Shown here piece after piece: positions 47,490 to 59,911 of a DNA stretch of 64,000 nt. The notes beneath the pieces were generated by a model, which saw only the letters and a list, made by a program, of their open reading frames with translations, was not told the DNA's origin and ran no database searches. Location: positions 5,561,001 through 5,625,000 of the forward strand of contig OW285196.1 of NCBI GenBank assembly GCA_935421135.1. Reading direction: 5' to 3'. Numbering within the stretch: position 1 is the stretch's first letter; each line of letters begins with the position of its first letter. The position numbers were made by a program, and so were the translations under genes. This DNA is from Bugulina stolonifera. Lineage: Eukaryota > Bryozoa > Gymnolaemata > Cheilostomatida > Bugulidae.

Positions 47490-47780
47490 GTTGAGATAGC
47501 CAAGTTGGTACATGAGACCTCCTAAAATACAGGAGGTCCCATGTACCAATATCAATCGGGCACACGCTGCGGAAATCGGCGGTGCTCCAGTTTCCACCCA
47601 TGTGTGGCCTGGTCTTGTTGACATTCCCGTGATCACACCAGATTACCCCACACATGAGATGAAGAACAATGTTGTATAACTAGCAGAAAGCTTCATTGCT
47701 ATAGGCTCTGCTGGCTGCTGGGTATTTCTCAGCATTCCATTGTCATTAATGACTGAACGGAGGTCTTTACTTTACTTTTA
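47490..47780 (+). mobile_element. Possible SINE in G1 intron 2
   Basis: Starts with an A-box-like TAGCCAAGTTGG, has a GC-rich body and ends in ctttac repeats. A B box is not clear. It includes the 19-bp hairpin 47505-47549 (ttggtacatgagacctcct and its inverse with one mismatch, loop aaaatac). Confidence 0.4.
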
Positions 47781-48869
47781 CTTTACTGTAAGTAATAAGA
47801 CTACTGATGATGGGATGTACCAAGTTGGGCACCTCTCATTGTTCAAGTTTATCTTATGATGGCTGATCTTTTGCAGGACCACAAATGCTAGTAGTCTTTC
47901 ATACAGCTTAGAACTTCTACAAATTGTATTGGGTTTTATTTTACATGTATTTTACAGTGTGACATTCAGTCAAATACCAAGGCTCCTATTATCATATGGT
48001 AATCCTATCACTGATATGGAGTTGGATTTGAGCGCAGAGAACAGAATTCTGTTTTGCAATGGTAAAACTCTTCAGTCAACTAGAAAAGATGGGAGAGGTA
48101 CATTCACCGTCTACAATTCATCTGATATACCTGTCGTCACATCTTTTAAGCAACTTAACTCAACACATATTGCTATCGTTGACAGCAACAATCATTGTAT
48201 ACGGTTATGGGATAGACAGGCACGAAAAACATCTACAATAGCTGGAGTATGTGGTGAACCAGATTTTGAAAGTGGCCCCTTGGGAACTGGAAAGCTGGAC
48301 ACTCCATCGGCCATTGAACTATATGCAAGGTACCCTGGTTTTCCTGGGTATTTATATGTAACAGAAAGTCGTGTTCCACATAGAGTGATGGTCGTAGATT
48401 TAGAAACAAACCAACTAGATAAATTCACACATGCTAATTTGCTTAGACCTAGAGAAATTTCTGAGGTAGATGGTAAGTTATATGTAAGCAATCAAAACTT
48501 TATCTCAGTATTGGGAACAGACAAAGATGGTTCTTCAACCAACACTCTAATTATTGGTTCTACAGAATCATTACCCCTAACTAATGGCAGGTTTCTTGAA
48601 GCCAGGTTTGAGAACCCCGTGAGATAGTCAAGTTGGAAGATGATCTCTACCTACTCGCCACAGAGAATGAACTGCGCTTACTTAATATGCAGACTCGTAC
48701 AGTGGGCCCTGTCTGTGTCCGTAACGAGACTCTATGCCAGTATTCAGCGCAGACTTTTTCCACTGTTCAGTCTCTCCTTGCAGCAGAAAATACTGTGTAC
48801 ATTGGGACTGGACATGGCATCTACAAGTACTCAGGCCCATATCTGATTCAGGACATTGCACTGCCTTAA

Positions 48870-49617
48870 ATGACGCCAATGTTCTGAAGTCACAACGCAG
48901 CATACTGACCATTATTTTGGCTTATCTATACTCAGTGCTGTTTTATTTTCATATAAAGGATGTATGCTTTTATCACAATGGTGTGAAGCACCTTATGGCC
49001 CAAGTCAGAAATTGCTTTTCCTTTGACTGCCTTTACCATTACAGAAGCTTGGTTTTGAGCCAACATTATTCTCAACAGTTATATTTAGCGTTATTTTTTT
49101 AATAATAATCATAACATATATAATAATTGTACTGTATATTACTAACTAATAAATTATGCAACTTCACACCAGCAACTTCATGTCATGAAATCTCACAAAA
49201 CATTGGCTAGATACAACATTACATATTATGATTGTATATTGGAAGCATAGACATTGCATGATATCACAACTACATGTACATGTATGTATTGGGTGCATGT
49301 CCAATCACACACTCTGTAATGTTTCATGGTATGGAATGCAATTGTACATTTACATGTACATGTACATGTAAATGTATAGTACATGTACATTTACATGTAC
49401 ATGTACGTCAACAATTATGGTGAATCAGAGAGACAACATCTAGTGTGGTATTATTGTGAGTAGAATGTAGAACTGGTATTTTATCGCAGAACCAACCACA
49501 TCCCAGCTTCACTTCCGTGCTAATCAACGTGCTAATCAACAACTTCTCACTGATGTTGTTGGGAACCTTTGTGTGTTCTCCAGCTAATCGACCACCAAAC
49601 CACAGGCTATGCCATAT
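48870..49617. other. Intergenic stretch with tacatgta clusters
   Basis: Dense runs of acatgt hexamers at 49340-49410; otherwise nothing recognised. Confidence 0.5.
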
Positions 49618-50401
49618 TGTAATGGTTTCTGGTATTTCGTGCGGTCGTCCTTGGACGACTACCGACCCAAAACTGAAGTGCCTATGAGTGGTGCTAGGCC
49701 TTCTCATTACATGAAAGATCGAGCGGTCTCAGTAGTCCAATAACTACCAGAGACGACCCATCTGGTCCCAAGTCTGACCTTCAGACTATATGTTGAAAGA
49801 GAGTGATCCGACCTAGTAGGCGGTTCGCTAAGCGAATGACCTGACAAAAGGAAGTGAAAGTCTCTGTATCAAGTATACATGTAGATGTGTCTTTATTGAA
49901 AGCCAAGTGAAGACTGAGACAATGAATGATAAAACATGGCCCTTTATATAGTATAAGGACTTCCGCCCGACGTAGTGTCGGGAAAAGACGACATAAGGTC
50001 GTCCGGAAGTTGCACAACAACATGGCCACCGGAAGCTCGACGGCCGACCCAAAAATAGGTCGGGTTATACAAAAAGCTGCTTATAATCATCCAATTCATG
50101 TACAAAATGAATATCAAGGGATTCTGAGAGGTCGGGCCTTTTTACATGGGTATAAAAGGTACCAAAAGACTTAGTAATTATCATACAAGTATGTACATTG
50201 ATACGTAGTTAAGTAGAATGAGTATAAACACATAGATACACGTATGTAGACAGTAATTGAGTGTTTTAGACATGCAATACAATTGAGTATGAGTATACGA
50301 GTGTTAGTTGAGTAGCGCTGTGACAACTACTAGGAACTTAAGGTGCTATATGTTTTTATCCGGGTAGCTGGAGTCGTATACAAATGTCCTGTACCGTCAC
50401 A
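49618..50401 (-). mobile_element. Solo LTR, 784 bp
   Basis: Very close to the copy at 15664-16461 over its whole length. Left flank ATAT (49614-49617), right flank ATAA, so the target duplication has one change. No internal retroelement genes. Confidence 0.85.
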
Positions 50402-51805
50402 ATAATATATTGGATGCAAACAATAAACATACATTTGTAGCACATCACCTGAACTTAGCGTTTATGATGATAGAACTACCAAAATTATTGGAATTGAAAA
50501 CTGTGACGTATATAAAGGGATTTTTCTGCCCCTCCATACAGACATTGTAAGCATACAGGTAAACATGTACAGTGTACATATAAATCTAATGAAAGACTTT
50601 TTCATTAGCTACTCTAGTGCGAAAATTAATAGTTTTGTGTAGGTCAGCAAAGTTCAAAGCTGCTTAGTAAAACTATACACTCTGCAAAAGTTGACTTGTA
50701 ATGCCGATTGTAATGTCATTGGTGGATACTACAGCATAATTTGTGTAGAACGAGCTCCCATGTACCGTAGAACCGAATTTTCCATAGGAAAGGTTTAGTA
50801 AAATGCTACTTTCATGAAGTTATCTGTTCCATAAAATATACAAGTATTTAAGTTGTGCAGAAAACTCCCAAATTCTTTGCATAAACAACATCATAATTAT
50901 AATCATACACTAATATCAGAAAGGGGATTTTGATGCTTTCTGTAAATAGTAAAGGTTTAAAGTTAAATGCAATCAATCAAACCTTGTTTGACAACAAATA
51001 TAATCCAGCAGTGTTTTACATGTATATACTGTTTACCATTTCCACATAAATGATGGTGACTTTTCTGAATATGTTATTGTAATAGTCATGTTCACTATCA
51101 CAGCTGGTAGGAGTAAATATTCATGCCTGCCTATATACTTGGATCTTATTGCAGAAGGTACATCCTAGCCTCAGTGCCTAGTACCCCTGCTCTGTTATCA
51201 CCTTAGAAGTGGGGCTAGGTGTGCAGCTATCACTTAACTCGGGAACAAGGTTGATACTGGCTAGGTTTGTTAGGAATAATAAAACCAAGGAAATGGTGAG
51301 TTAAACTCTGTAGCTACATTTATGCTATTCAACTGTGAATTGATATAAGATAAGATAATATAAAATAGGGCCACGCCATTACAGTTGCAGAGGTAACATA
51401 TTGTTAGTTTAGTTCCAGATATCATATACATGTAAACGAAATACTAAAATGATTTCCGGGAGCAGAACTATCTTTATTAGTGTGTTAGAATAACAAAATA
51501 GATAAGTTAACTGAATGGATGCCATAAGTATGAAACGTATTATGATTATATTAATACAGCCTAAAGCTCCTTTAATATGCAGCACTGACAATTTACTTCA
51601 TGAATAATTATTATTTAGTTAAAGATTGTCGTGCAACTGATGCTCAGTATTAGCAATATTCAGTAGGAATTAATTAAGTTAAATATTTAGCTCCATTATA
51701 ACAATATTATTTGTGAAGTACATAATATGCTAATTTAAACGTGATTAGGTGACCATAGAAATGATTATAGTGACATTTTTTAAACATGACTTTGAATAAC
51801 CGGTT
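50402..51805. other. Intergenic stretch downstream of G2
   Basis: From about 51460 the DNA matches the region downstream of G3 (from about 59550), marking the end of the tandem duplication. No other gene was seen. Confidence 0.5.
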
Positions 51806-54800
51806 CTACACACAGGTGTCCTGGTCAGCATTGTAAGTCAGGTTACTGTTGAAGCAGCTGGAGAACAGAGCAATCTGTACAGATTCTCTTTCAGAGTTCT
51901 TCCTAGCCTCAACCAACCTTATAAAATAGACAGACAAAACAACACTATGAGTAGTAATAATACATGTATAATGTGTATAATCATTGCTCAGACTACCATA
52001 TACAATGTACAGTAGATAAAATGTACACTGTACATTACATTGTACTTACTACACAAGTTAGTGATTCACACCGTGTGCAATTCTTAGCTCATGTGAAGTG
52101 ATGTGGATGTATAATGACTGTTGTTCACTAAATAAACGGTCAGTTAATGCACCTTACCATATACATGTAAGTGTACGTGTACGTGTACGTGTACGTGTAC
52201 GTGTACGTGTACGTGTACGTGTACGTGTACGTGTACGTGTACGTGTACGTGTACGTGTACGTATACATGGTTCTTATTGCCAGAAATCTCCATATAAACA
52301 TGCCACTTCTTTCCAGTCAGTACAGACAAGAATACGCTATACCTGATGACCTGTAATTTATTGTCAACATTTGGCTATGAGGAATTGAAAGTCGATGATA
52401 TACATGTACTCTAGCAAATACTCACGGAGAAGTTTCAGAGATGACAACTATCTCCGTGCGAATCTCAGGACTCTCCTGATGCCTCTCTTTCAATAGAGTG
52501 GTCAAAGCATAGGGTGGAGCCACAACACCAATACCATAGACATTACCCGTTGGCCAATAGACAGTCAGGAGATTCTCATCACATGCAAACCGAGGTTGTT
52601 TAGTAGAGGACAGGGTACAATCTGCAGACAGTTACTATGTATTAGACATTTAATCTCAGTTGCAATATCTTCACAGGAGGACTGGATGTTGAGAGACATA
52701 TTTTGAAATCAGTCTTTCACATGTTGGAACTGATACCGAATAACAGCTGGAACATTCTATCAAACTATAAAATATTTCATGGTCTCCTATAATTATTAGC
52801 ACTAATTGATGAGATTCTATTTGTACAACTAATGGGTGATGTAGCAGTAGGAATTTACCTTCAATACAGATTGGTTGAAACTGACTGCTCCTCTGAAGGA
52901 GAACAGCTTGGAGCACTTCTTGGGTGTTGTTGTTTGATATAGACAAACAATTAGTTTCATACTCTGCCTTGAACACCAAAGTTCTTATCACTTGGGATCC
53001 TACAAATATTGTACAACATACCAGATAAAATCTCCTCCGTTTACATTTTTTGTTCAAAAAGGTAATTTCCATAATTGTTCAATGTGCTAAAACAGATCAG
53101 CTGATGCAATTATAGGCCTACAATATATCTGAGACTCAGGCAAACTTGTTAGAAATTCTTCCATAGTTTGACTAGCTTGACAGCAACCCTGATTAGTAGA
53201 ATAATATTTAGTAAAACTAGCTAGTATCTAAAGCAATAATACTTATGCACATGCATATACAGTACATGTACAAGGATTTAAATAAATGTAACAACAATAT
53301 TATATGTTTTGGTGTTAGTATACAGTCACTATTATACATTGTACCTGCATTGTATTTTGATACATTTTCAAATAAAACTCACCAAGCACATGGACATAGT
53401 AACTGCATGAGTAGGAGTTGAGTTTCGTTTTAAACTGGTATACTCCACGAGGCTGGACAGCAGTATTTCCACAGTGTAGTCTGACATCTGCCGTCTCTTG
53501 ATCTGGCCTAACTTAGACCGTTATGTTGTTATATGGACAGAGAGCTGTTGTTTGTAGGTCACTTTCTGCAAAGTTGATTTCATTGCATTTAACAGCAAAT
53601 ACTGTTCTTTGTGATTCAACTGGTTAGTATTATTATTAATAAAAATCTTTGCTGTGGAAATACATGTATAGCGTTACATAATATCATGACTATGTTGTAA
53701 TCTGTTCTATTTTGGCCAACATGCAAAACGTGTGGCGTAAACAGATGATATAGTGACACAGCATGGGGAATTTGTCTAAACATCTAATATTCCACAAAAG
53801 AGATAGCAGACAGTGAGGTCATCCAATTCAACTAAATGTAATATTGTTTCTTACAATGTACTACTACATGACTGTACTAGCCTACCACTACCGCTGCTGC
53901 AGTAGTAGGAGAGATTTGGCCATGTAGCAGACGCTACAGAAAATAATTACAGTCAACTATAATATACAGTAGATGTACATTGTAAAAACTATTACTGCTA
54001 CATGTACAATGTGTATATATTATCTGAATGATTAGATCCAAATATCAAAAGGTATTGCAGGACACAAGATGCAGTGCTTGCATTGGCAGCATGCATCATT
54101 ATTAGGATGAGTCAATCACATACCCAGGCTTCTGGTTAAAGAATCATCTTAGAATTATTGTCAACTCACCACTAAGTCTGTAGATACCATCAGTGACTCC
54201 AACTAATACTTCATTATTTGCTTTAAGGAGAGAGTAAGGAATGAGGCCTAGCCGAGTTCCATTGGTACACTGGAACACTCCGTCAGTACATACTGGACCT
54301 ACTATACCTGTGTTCATATTTAGTAGACGGAGTTTGGTGTTGATCTGATCAGCGACTAAGATGAGACCATCTCCCACCTCTATTAGATCACATGGGAAGT
54401 TAAATCTAGACACACTGAAACTACCATCAGCATACCCTCTAGAGGTTGAACCGGCAATTATAGTGTTTGTAACAGTTCCATTGTTTAGCCAGTTAACTTC
54501 TGAGACGTAATGCCTATTCACTACAAGTAATTTATTGTTTACCCACAGCATACCGCCAGAGTATACAAAACCTGATCTAATAACTGTACCCACCTCTCCA
54601 GTGTGTAAATCTACATACCTTAGTGCATTGTCAGCCCGGTCTGTTACTAGCACCCTGCCTGGGTTCCTAACATCTACTGCAATAGCCTGTGGCCAGTTCA
54701 CTCCCCCTTCAACGTACCCTGAGGTAGTGCACCTGCCTGCTAATGTATGTAGCATATTGTTCTGTCTGTTTAGAATCTTGATGCAGTAGTTATGATTCTC

Positions 54801-55949
54801 ATTGGTAACTAGGGCGATGTGGGTGGAGTTCACTTGCGTGAAGCTGATTACCGATGCGTTGGATAACACAGAGGAAGCCGTCTGCCAATCACTGGTTTGG
54901 AGAGATTCATACGTACCATAAAGAATACTTCCGTCATTTTTGTTCAGATTCATTTCCATATGGTAGGCAGTGGAGTCAGTATATAAAATTCTCTCCGACT
55001 TGTTGAAAGTTATGCTGTAAGGAACAAGGGTGGTATGAATTAGCATAAAGTGTTATGGAATAAGTATGGTGTCTTCATACCAATATTACATTAATGAAAA
55101 GTATGTCAAGCAATATGTGCGTAATATTATATCTTATTGTGTTCAATGATAATATAGTAAACTCTTGTTTACCGTAGAAGAGAATTGTGGAAAGTGATAA
55201 AAATTATTATGATTTAGTAGTTTCCTGTGTTTGCAATCATGATGGTTTTCTATACTACTATGGCAGTGAATAATATTAGTTCTCTTTTTCTAAAGTGGTC
55301 AAAAATTGTATATTATTATACTGTAGAATCACAACAAAAAATAATCATTAGCTTGTGTAAATCTGTCATTTACTAGTTAGGACTTACATGTATGCGTGCA
55401 ATACAGTCACCCAAACAGGACTAAGACCGTATAGGTGAGAATGGTGAGAAAAGAATTACAGTATGTGTAATGGTAGCAGAATTTATTAGTAATAAACTTA
55501 CCTTGATGGGTTCACCTCAGATGAATCTGCTGACGCAGTTGATCTAGTAACCAGCAAGCACTAAATGTAAGAATGATATACATGTACATTGTAAATGTAA
55601 TTAATACATATCATTTAACATTTATCATTAAAACAGTTAAACCTAACGTAACCTGTGGGTATAAATAAAACACAATTCTCTTTCCACTCTCTCTTATTGT
55701 TATTCTGCAAAACAAAAGTTTACTACTCACAAAAAAGGAATATTTTACAACAGATAAAACTAAGTTGCAAAAAATTTCCGAAATTTGATTTCTAATACAT
55801 GTGTAATACACTATAGTGTGGTAGTGCATGTAGTGAATTTTGTCAAAAGAATAGTGTTTTGTTGTGCTATACATGTACAAGCTTATAGTTAATATTTGCA
55901 CGCTTACTAGTAATATTAAACAATGTACATGTAGATACAGATACCCCAT
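51806..55949 (-). pseudogene. Secreted NHL beta-propeller gene G2 with nonsense codon
   Basis: Eight exons: 55949-55908, 55560-55502, 55014-54170, 53933-53892, 53565-53383, 52999-52859, 52621-52426, 51917-51806. Phases 0,2,1,1,1,1,2 agree throughout and equal those of G3. About 539 codons: leader (MGYLYLHVHCLILL plus CLLVTRS), a 281-codon exon with NHL repeats (NSTHIALVTNENHNYCIKIL, ILVADQINTKLRLLNMNTG), then Cys-containing C-terminal segments ending DTCV. In exon 5 a TAA stands where G3 has TAC (YNNIT-V-stop; near 53515), at about codon 347, while every splice site is intact. It may make a truncated secreted propeller, be a young pseudogene, or carry a sequence error. Confidence 0.8.
52171..52264. 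repeat. (GTGTAC)n tract in G2 intron 7
   Basis: About 15 copies of gtgtac. The matching intron of G3 (60024-60413) has no such tract, so it expanded after the duplication. It opens VRVR, VYVY and HVHV frames that are artefacts. Confidence 0.95.
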
Positions 55950-56531
55950 CTTCTTCACCATCCTCTTAGATGTATCTTGCATATGTAACAAATGATGCTC
56001 AACAGCATGGCTTGACTGTTTGTATACACTAATCTCTGTCTTCACATAGCCAACAAGCCATAGACTGATACTTTCAGTCTTGATTAGTGAGAAATATATA
56101 TATGGCTACAGATGCAGCGTATCTATTTTATACCATGGCCTTGGTTGTCATGACAACAAACAAAAGTCTGTAACACAGTATACATAAAAACTCATTGTTT
56201 ATTTCTAATGCAGCTATTTTCCTTGTTAGATGAGTTTCTGGGAATAATTGCAGTATTTTAGATCACAATAACGTACTGTAATAAATAGACATGATATAGA
56301 ATGTGATAGAAGCAGCTTGCACGATGAGCGCAATATGACTATCTCTACACATAGCCATGTTAAATCTTAGCTTAACTTCCTACTGAACTAAAGTGTACCC
56401 TTACTAATCAGTTAGGTGTCATAGGCTTAATTCCCAGGCAAGCTGTTTCCAAGGCACTAGCAGTAAAAGTCATTGAGATCAACAAGCTGATGCTAAATCA
56501 ACGACCACTAATAATAAGCACTGCTACATAT

Positions 56532-57745
56532 TGTGGTGTTCCAGGACACATGTCCAGTCTCTCCTGGGCAGCCACACATAATTATAACTAACTCTACATG
56601 CTCCAGTTATTGCGCATGACTCTAATTTCACGCCTATTATATACTTATTATATACTTATCATTGTCAATAACTGCGTGGCTAATGTGCATTTTTGTTCTT
56701 AAGGTGCAAACACACGAGAGTGTTTTCAAGCGAATTCAACGCTCGCGAATCGCCAGAGTGTCAACGCTCTCAAAATGCTCGAGCCCAGCCAGCCGAGGTA
56801 GTGCGACAATTCACTCGACGCTGATTGGCTGCTAAACAGAGTTGGTAAACATAAACATATGGCTTATAGTGGAGTGAAAGCATACCGAAAGATCATTTGC
56901 TAATCGGCAAATTGCTGCTCTCTTTGTTTGCCCCATATGTTTATCAAGGACGTAGCGGTTGATGCTTGCTCAGAAAATGCTCACCCCAAAGCGCTCCTAT
57001 GTGTTTGCACATTTATTCAACCAATCAGGTCTTTGTACTTGTCTGTGATTAGTCAGACTATTCTTTTGAAAGTAAACTTATAATCTGAGTACTTTCTATG
57101 TCGTTTTGCGTATTTTAATTGATGATCGGTGTCATGGATATTTCTCATATTAATATATAATCCATTTCTCATCATTGTAAGCACTTTTTCTGCATGGCTG
57201 ACCCTTTTATGCTCGAACGATACCTTGTTGCACAGCACGACCCCCTGTCGGCCCTTTCAGCCGGAAGTTCAATTTATATAAAAGCCAGCACATTTTTTAT
57301 GCTAGACCAGTATAATTGTTGATTGCGCTTCAATAAAGCAACATCTCCCAACTCAACTTACAGAGTCTTACTCTTGCAGGCAGGCAGCTTCAGCCTTGGT
57401 CCTTGGACTTTTAGCACCCGAGCTCGTCCTCATACTCGTATAAGTCTCCTACTACACTCCTTGCTGAGTATAAACCATTGGAATTTAGCCAATACTTGAT
57501 TCTTCAATAAATCTAGCATCGGGTCGACGACCCCTCATCAACACAGATACTTTCTACATTCGGGGTACAAATAATGTGTCTAAGCATCGGCTTACATCCT
57601 CTCCAGTGATTACAAGAGCTTTAGTTAACTGTTCATTCTTTATGCAATGTGTGGAAGTTTAGGCAGCCCACTACCACTACCAAGCGCTTCTCACACTAGT
57701 GCTAACATCAGCACCCGTGTGAACTCCTAAGCACAAAACATTACA
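56532..57745 (+). mobile_element. Second-family solo LTR with ATAT target duplication
   Basis: TGTGGTGTTCC...AAACATTACA, flanked by ATAT at 56528-56531 and 57746-57749. A TATATAAAAG box (near 57275) and AATAAA sites (near 57332 and 57506) lie in U3/R-like order. Sequence differs from the other LTRs except for the ends and short blocks such as cggaagtt. A TIR element is nested at 56704-57010. Confidence 0.7.
56704..57010. mobile_element. Nested MITE-like element
   Basis: About 307 bp with inverted ends gtgcaaacaca / tgtgtttgcac and related subterminal blocks. Noticeably GC-richer than its surroundings. No coding capacity; no clear target duplication. Confidence 0.6.
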
Positions 57746-57749
57746 ATAT

Positions 57750-59911
57750 TACAAAAATCCGGGAATGTCAACAAACATTTGACTTTACTACATAATCCAG
57801 TATTTCACTTATTTAACATATTATTAAGAATACTCATGGCTCTGGTTAATGTGTGAACACTCAAACCACTACTGACAGCTCATTCAATATTACAAAGTAA
57901 TGGTTATTATTATATTTCTCATTGTGTTTAAATTTATTTAATAAATCATGCGTTTCTTTTCGATATTTCCAGCATGGAGTTTATATCAAGGGTCAGAGCA
58001 GACTTGTAGTCTATAATGATCTATATTAAAATGGGTTTGTCTTGGCTGCTGCAAAGGTTAAAAAGGCATACATACAAGCATAACATCACTCTTATTGAAA
58101 TACATGTACTTGCATGTTGAAAAATATTATTACTAAATGTTAAATGAGCCATGAGCCTCTCTAAAGTTTCATCAACTTGATGTCATGCATTTACATCCTG
58201 CAACTTCTACAATCTTGGCCATGATGTTTATGTCAACTGCCACAACAAATATTGTAGCTGATGTATTTTATTATGCTGGTAATTCATTTTCTCAGTAAAA
58301 TCATTTTTAAAAAGAAGGTAGCGTCCCGGTATAAATCATCACACCTACATTACTTGTGCACTGATACGTAATCTGCATTGGTGTTATACAGCAGCTGCTA
58401 AGTCATGAATGGAAACTTAGCCTGCACTGTTCTCTCATGGTAACACACAGCTTGCTACTAACTAGTGTCAAGTAAGGTGTCAATGCATAACAGAGTTATA
58501 AGTAATAGCTGTACCATATAAAAACATCCTGTGCTACAGGATATTATGTCACATCTGCATTTTTTTTGCACAAACGGGGCTAAAACTATGTAATAATGTA
58601 CAATCAAGTCTACGTTGACAATCTGCTGCAAAGATTTAGCACAGGATGTAAAGTATTAAAATCAGTAGAGTGGGATGTAGTGACGACAAACGTCACAACT
58701 GTCCCAACACTGGCAAATGTCACAACTGTCCCAACACTGACAAATGTCACAAAAATCTTTTGACAAACTTCACAGCGCCAACAAATATCACTAATGCTCA
58801 ACAAAAAACAGCATAGCACAAAGAATTGTACTGACCAGCTTTGATTCGTAAACACCAAGATGGTGGGACTTCATCTCAAATGCACACATCCTTCCTCAGG
58901 CAAACCTGCCAAGAATTTATATGCTCTTCATTCAGAGAAACCCAAGGTGACTAAGTTACTTGCTAAGTAAACTGGAACTGACATCCACTTGTAGGGTACG
59001 CATAAAGCCTCCATATAGAGGCACTATCAATGTATGCAAGTATATGCATTGCACATGGATTCTTATAACTATAATAATGTACATATTGTATATTATATAC
59101 AATGTATACACTGTATTAATGCAAGTGATGAATATTTATTTGCCCTTCTTAGTTTCCATACAACATCATGCTATGGAAAACTTGTAGATCAAAAGTTGCC
59201 TGTAATGCATTTCACTGCAGCATTAATAGATCCATGGTGCATGCACTGGACATTATAGTTATACAAGTAAGTATACCACCATTTTAATTACCATACTCTG
59301 TTTCTATCTCATACGCACCATAAAGACTTAAATTTTGTTTTGGTTTGCAATAGCACTTGCTCATCTTTTTTCTTTCTTGAGGTGTATTGTTTGCAGCACT
59401 TCTTATTGCCCACACATACAGACACAATTATGTAGAATCTACAGTGGGAAACTGTGCATTTAAGAGCATTCCAATACAGTTTAGATCCAGATATCTTAAA
59501 CATGAATTGCTCCAAGATTTCCTCCAGCAGAACTACAGTATATTTATCAGTACTGAACTATATTTTTATTAGTGTGTTAGAATAATAAATAGGAACCAGA
59601 AGTATGAAATACATTATTATGATAATAAAACTTAAAACTCCTTTAATATACAGCAATGACCATTTACTTTAAGAATTATTGAGTTATAAAGATCGTCATA
59701 CAACTCTTGCTCAGAATTAGCGTTATTTAGTAAAAATGTATTAATTGCGTTAAATATTTAATTCAATTATAACATTATGTGAAGCACATACATGTACATT
59801 GTATATATGCTTATTCAAACAGTGATTAGTTTATTGCGGCCATAAAAATACTAATTTTAGTGTTATTTTATAAACATACATGTAGTTATGAATAACGGTT
59901 TTCCCATGACT
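57750..59911. other. Stretch between LTR and G3
   Basis: 57960-58500 resembles 43490-44400 in part (partly inverted). A 30-bp tandem duplication (gtcacaactgtcccaacactg) lies at 58689-58750. From about 59550 the DNA is the G3 downstream copy of 51460 onward. No gene recognised. Confidence 0.5.

Larger units (their letters stand above)
45955..48869 (+). pseudogene. Secreted NHL beta-propeller gene G1, frameshifted
   Basis: Exons 45955-45978 (MGKVLLLL), 46726-46784 (59 nt, second half of a leader) and 47958-48869 (propeller). Phases (0, then 2) and the 59-nt exon length equal those of G2 and G3. Exon 3 carries repeated NHL-type strands, e.g. NSTHIAIVDSNNHCIRLWDR and the LRLLNMQTRTVGPVC motif shared with G2/G3. 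At the CCCC run 48615-48618 the frame is lost by one base and hits TAG; the following frame continues the homology to a stop at 48869. Unlike G2/G3 there is no donor after YKYSG, so the C-terminal domains are absent. Either a pseudogene or a sequence error in the C run; the gene may encode a propeller-only protein. Confidence 0.75.

Noticed and set aside
52098..52356. VRVR, VYVY and HVHV repeat proteins
   Set aside because: Frames through the (GTGTAC)n intron repeat.
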